A stretch of DNA of 64,000 nucleotides from Sphagnum compactum (Eukaryota > Bryophyta > Sphagnopsida > Sphagnales), in the NCBI GenBank assembly GCA_965153455.1, contig OZ234499.1:10908271-10972270 (forward strand), given 5' to 3'. A model generated the notes under the pieces. It searched no databases. It was not told the origin of the DNA and saw only the letters and a program-made list of their open reading frames with translations. Position 1 is the first letter of the stretch. Every line of letters starts with the position of its first letter. Position numbers and translations under genes: made by a program. Below, piece by piece: positions 60,911 to 64,000 of this stretch.

Positions 60911-61622
60911 TGCATTGGGCTTAAACCTAAAAAATAATTTATATTAAAAAAGATTTGGTACTTGGAATGGAGTCATAATTTCAACTAAATTTAAAAAGCA
61001 AGCAACACACAAATGTAACACACATAATAAACAACACAAAAGAAAAGGATAGAAGAAAGAAGAGAGCATGTTTAATGTTTACCAAGAAATTTTTGGATTT
61101 ATGCCTTGTGCATTATAGGCCAGGTTTTACACGCAAGTCGAGTTCATATAAACATAGGTCAAATGTAAACATCAGTGGTGTTTGAGCATTGTTTTCTCTT
61201 CATCACACTTGATTGTAACCATGAACCCTAAACATTACTATTGTTTTAAATGCATGTCGTCAAGAAGAAAAATAAATAGAGAAGATACACCAGTTACAAC
61301 ATGGTTCGAAACAAATCCAAACACTAAACCCCCAAATCAACATTTTTTTGTGTGACAAACTTTCACATTTGTGCAAGCTTAAAAATACCTTTTAGCGACA
61401 TCCATAAAGGAGCTTGCAGTTATGATTTGCTAAAAAGCGATCACTAGACATCGATTATTTGCCCAATTTTCTATCAACGCTTAAGATCTGTTGCCAACAA
61501 AAATGACAGTGCAAATTTTTGTGTTGTTAGTTAAGGTATAGCCAAGGGGAAGGATTCATGTATTTGAATGTTATATCGAACCTAGTTCAAGTATTTGAGT
61601 GTTATGTGGAAGAGAATATATG

Positions 61623-62030
61623 TACAACACCCATTTACAAGCGTAGGTCTTTGACAAACACAAAGCCCAAGGAAATTGGTAAGGTTACATAGGGACTTGG
61701 GAGCTTGCGAGTGTGTTGATTTTAGTGGTGGGGAGATAGGGGGGATTACATAGGGACTTGCAAACTTGTGAGTGTGTTGAATCCGGTGGAACAAAAATCA
61801 GTAGGGTTACATAAGGACTTGTCGGCTTGCGACTACCTTGAATTTGGTGGTGGAGAAATTGATGAGGTTGTATAGGGACTTGCGAGCCCGCGAATGCATT
61901 GAATCCAATGGCAAGAAAATCAGTAGGGTTACATAGGGACTTGTGTGCCCATGAGTGCGTTGAAACCAATGATGGAGAAATCGACAAAGTTACATAAGAA
62001 CTTGCGGGTCTGTGGTTTTAAATTGTGTAG
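61623..62030 (+). repeat. 61-bp tandem array, six or more units
   Basis: The phrase 'GGTTACATAGGGACTTG' recurs at 61684, 61745, 61806, 61867, 61928 and 61989, exactly 61 bp each time. Units alternate between an 'ATCAGTAGG' form and a 'GGTGG(T)GGAGA' form, suggesting growth by 122-bp dimers. Spacing is constant although the units have diverged by many substitutions. Confidence 0.9.
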
Positions 62031-63167
62031 CCAATATTTCAACTAGAAATGCATGTGTCTAGCTAGTTTTTCATCTTTAATCAGCATTGTGTAATAAATA
62101 TTTACACTATAAACCAAACTATGTAACCAATATTTCAATTTGAACAACTACTTATCACATCTTACCTTCACCTAATGAAATAGGCAACACAACTTGCACA
62201 AAAATGTTATGGCATGGAATCACTATAAGATTATCCAACAACTAGATACTATAGCTTGCCAACCTCCATTACCCATGCAATTAGTGTCGACTCAACCGTA
62301 CCTAGGCAAGGTTGGGGAGGCTAGTTGAACTATCTTGGAAAAAAAGCAAAAACAAAAAAACCCTACCCTAGATGCCAAAAAGTTATAATGCTTGAAGAAG
62401 GAGATCAAAATCAAAGAATAGTTAAGAAGGTAGTGAAGCGTTATGGTGATCGGGCTTCTATTCAACGATGATGGGGATTGGCGATCTTCTTGTAACCAAT
62501 AGTGGGTGATTGGTGATCTTGGGTTTTGTGACCAGCTAGATTGGCAAATTGAGGATTGTGAAGCGGCAAATTTGGTGCATCAAGGGTTTAGGAGGTGATG
62601 GCTTTGGCGAATCCAACAATGATGATGTCATGATGATAACGATCACTCCTTTTTCCTTTGGCATTGATGGTGATAGTGGAAAGTTGTGGCTCACAAAGTG
62701 CAGGTGATAGGCAAAAATTTGGCGAGTTAATAAGGCGACAACATGTAACTGGAGGGGGGTTTTCAGGCGAATTTTTTAAAAAAATTGAAAAATCCTTAAG
62801 GCATTTTGCTGAGCACTATCGCAATCCGACGGCAAATCACCAAGGAAAAAAAAAAGACAGGCTCTCACCCTCTGTTTTGACCAAAGACAAGATTGGAACA
62901 CCCTATCATGCATACTTTACAGAGAACTATAGTGTATGATGACTTCAATTTCAATGTTTGTTTTTCTTCACAAGTTTCCATGCCTTCATTTTCTTTCAGA
63001 TTATCTTTTCCTAGTCACTGCATTGTATAGTTTGTGTATATAAGGCACACGAGATATCTAAATTGCATTAAAGTGAACAATACACACCCTACAAATTATA
63101 ATGTGTCTAAAATACTCCACACTACAATAATGAATCTAAAATATTCTCCACAATAGAGTTATCTGTA
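62031..63167. other. Intergenic, no gene seen
   Basis: Short frames only. The 93-codon frame at 62658-62939 has no recognised motif. Confidence 0.5.
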
Positions 63168-63270
63168 AAGTCACCCCGGCTTCACCTTCTTTGGGCCTGC
63201 TTGCACCCACTATCTCCTCTCTCAGTGGTATCAGCAAAGTAATGAAATTTTAATAAATCTCAATATGAAA
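63168..63270 (+). repeat. Dispersed repeat, copy 2 (copy 1 at 38604-38712)
   Basis: This is the same ordered words as at 38604, here with 'AGTGGTATCAGCAAAGTAAT', slightly nearer to a Copia primer-binding site (TGGTATCAGAGC). No LTR or internal retrotransposon sequence follows. Confidence 0.7.
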
Positions 63271-63904
63271 TGCACATACTCAGCATTTGATGCACAAGGT
63301 TCGAGAGAAGTTACAGTAGTCCTACATGTAGGAACAGGGAAAATTATATGTAGCAGGAGGAAAAATGAAAGACAAGGATAAAACTCAGTTTATCACCAAA
63401 ATTTGAGTCCCAGTTATTTCGTTTAAAAAAAATTTCATTTCCAATTATGCATTTGATGCCCTATTATGCTGAAACTGGCTGTTCTTGGCCCTAATGGCAT
63501 GACTTCATGGATAACTCTAATGAATCTACAAAATTCCACACCATATGATTGAATGTAATCATCACTCGAGAGAGGTTCTGCCCTTCACCCTAAGCTTCTT
63601 GGAGTCAAGGGTCAACTGTTATTGTGCAGCCTACACACAAAGCATCTTGAGGTCTACCGAATAGCCTACAAAATCCCTAAAGATGTGGCAGAATCTCTCC
63701 CCCCAGTGCCATGTAAAAGGATGATGGCCATTGGCCAGACCCAACCTGCCATCACATGCCATTTGACCCGGGTTCTCCCAATGGCCATTACCTAATACAC
63801 ATTGTACTTTAGTACAAAACACAACACACATTGTGAAGATATTGTGTGTAATGTGGTGTATTGTATGGATTGTGGGTGGTGGAGTCCAGTGTGAAGCAGC
63901 TCTT

Positions 63905-64000
63905 TGAATTTTTAAAGAACCGCTGGTTCCAGTTCTTTAAATATTCCAGAATCAAAGAACCATCGATGCTGGTTGTTTCAAAAGAATCAACGGTTTTCGT
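63905..64000 (+). repeat. TTCCAGTTCT-type repeat tract, cut by the window end
   Basis: 'CTGGTTCCAGTTCTTTAAA' and related words resemble the tracts at 24950-25330 and 28440-28600. The tract runs off the right edge of the window. Confidence 0.55.

Noticed and set aside
1-64000. CRISPR array, prophage, operon or organellar insertion
   Set aside because: Tandem arrays present have no spacer structure, all intact genes are plant nuclear families with plant splice sites, and no organellar gene was recognised.

Overview
The window is nuclear DNA of a land plant. Three split or single-exon genes of plant-specific families are intact (a MAP70 microtubule-associated protein, an RSL-type bHLH transcription factor and a GATL-type family 8 glycosyltransferase). 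They sit in AT-rich, repeat-rich DNA with GT..AG introns, AATAAA-type signals and plant-type transposons. The low gene density and the mix of decayed elements would fit a large or mid-sized genome, perhaps a fern, lycophyte, bryophyte or gymnosperm. The sequence alone does not fix the lineage. Nothing prokaryotic, organellar, rRNA or CRISPR-like is present.

Layout. 1-4.7 kb is repeat-rich intergenic DNA, with an ~87-bp tandem array and one copy of an old duplication whose partner lies past the MAP70 gene. MAP70 (5269-9769, + strand, 10 coding exons, 620 aa) follows a GA-rich leader and a duplicated ~80-bp promoter-proximal block. 10-29 kb has no intact gene. It holds three patches rich in TAGGTA/TACCTA, a 41-bp minisatellite, a CACTA-like element of ~1.85 kb, a 115-bp CACTA-type MITE with a matching 3-bp target duplication, a tRNA-like SINE head, duplicated AT-rich segments and traces of decayed coding sequence.

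The RSL-type bHLH gene (32025-35232, + strand, 5 coding exons, 652 aa) lies below an unusual ~0.7-kb block of seven diverged ~100-127-bp repeats; a TATA box stands ~1.9 kb upstream of the ATG. 36-48 kb is intergenic. It contains a fold-back element, a decayed non-LTR retroelement (39.66-42.35 kb) with reverse transcriptase motifs followed by what looks like a restriction-like endonuclease, and several diverged tandem arrays.

The GATL gene (50791-49589, - strand, 400 aa, no intron) ends directly against a 24-bp minisatellite. That array keeps the same reading frame open for about 135 codons past the stop. Beyond it are pyrimidine-rich leader sequence and microsatellites, a non-autonomous Helitron (53670-54678) with a clear 3' hairpin and CTAG end, a 600-bp TIR element, a decayed hAT-type transposase gene (about 60.9-58.6 kb, - strand) and an exact 61-bp tandem array.

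The three genes share no operon-like relation. MAP70 and GATL both touch cell-wall patterning and synthesis, and RSL proteins control tip-growing cells, but their neighbourhood here is probably accidental.
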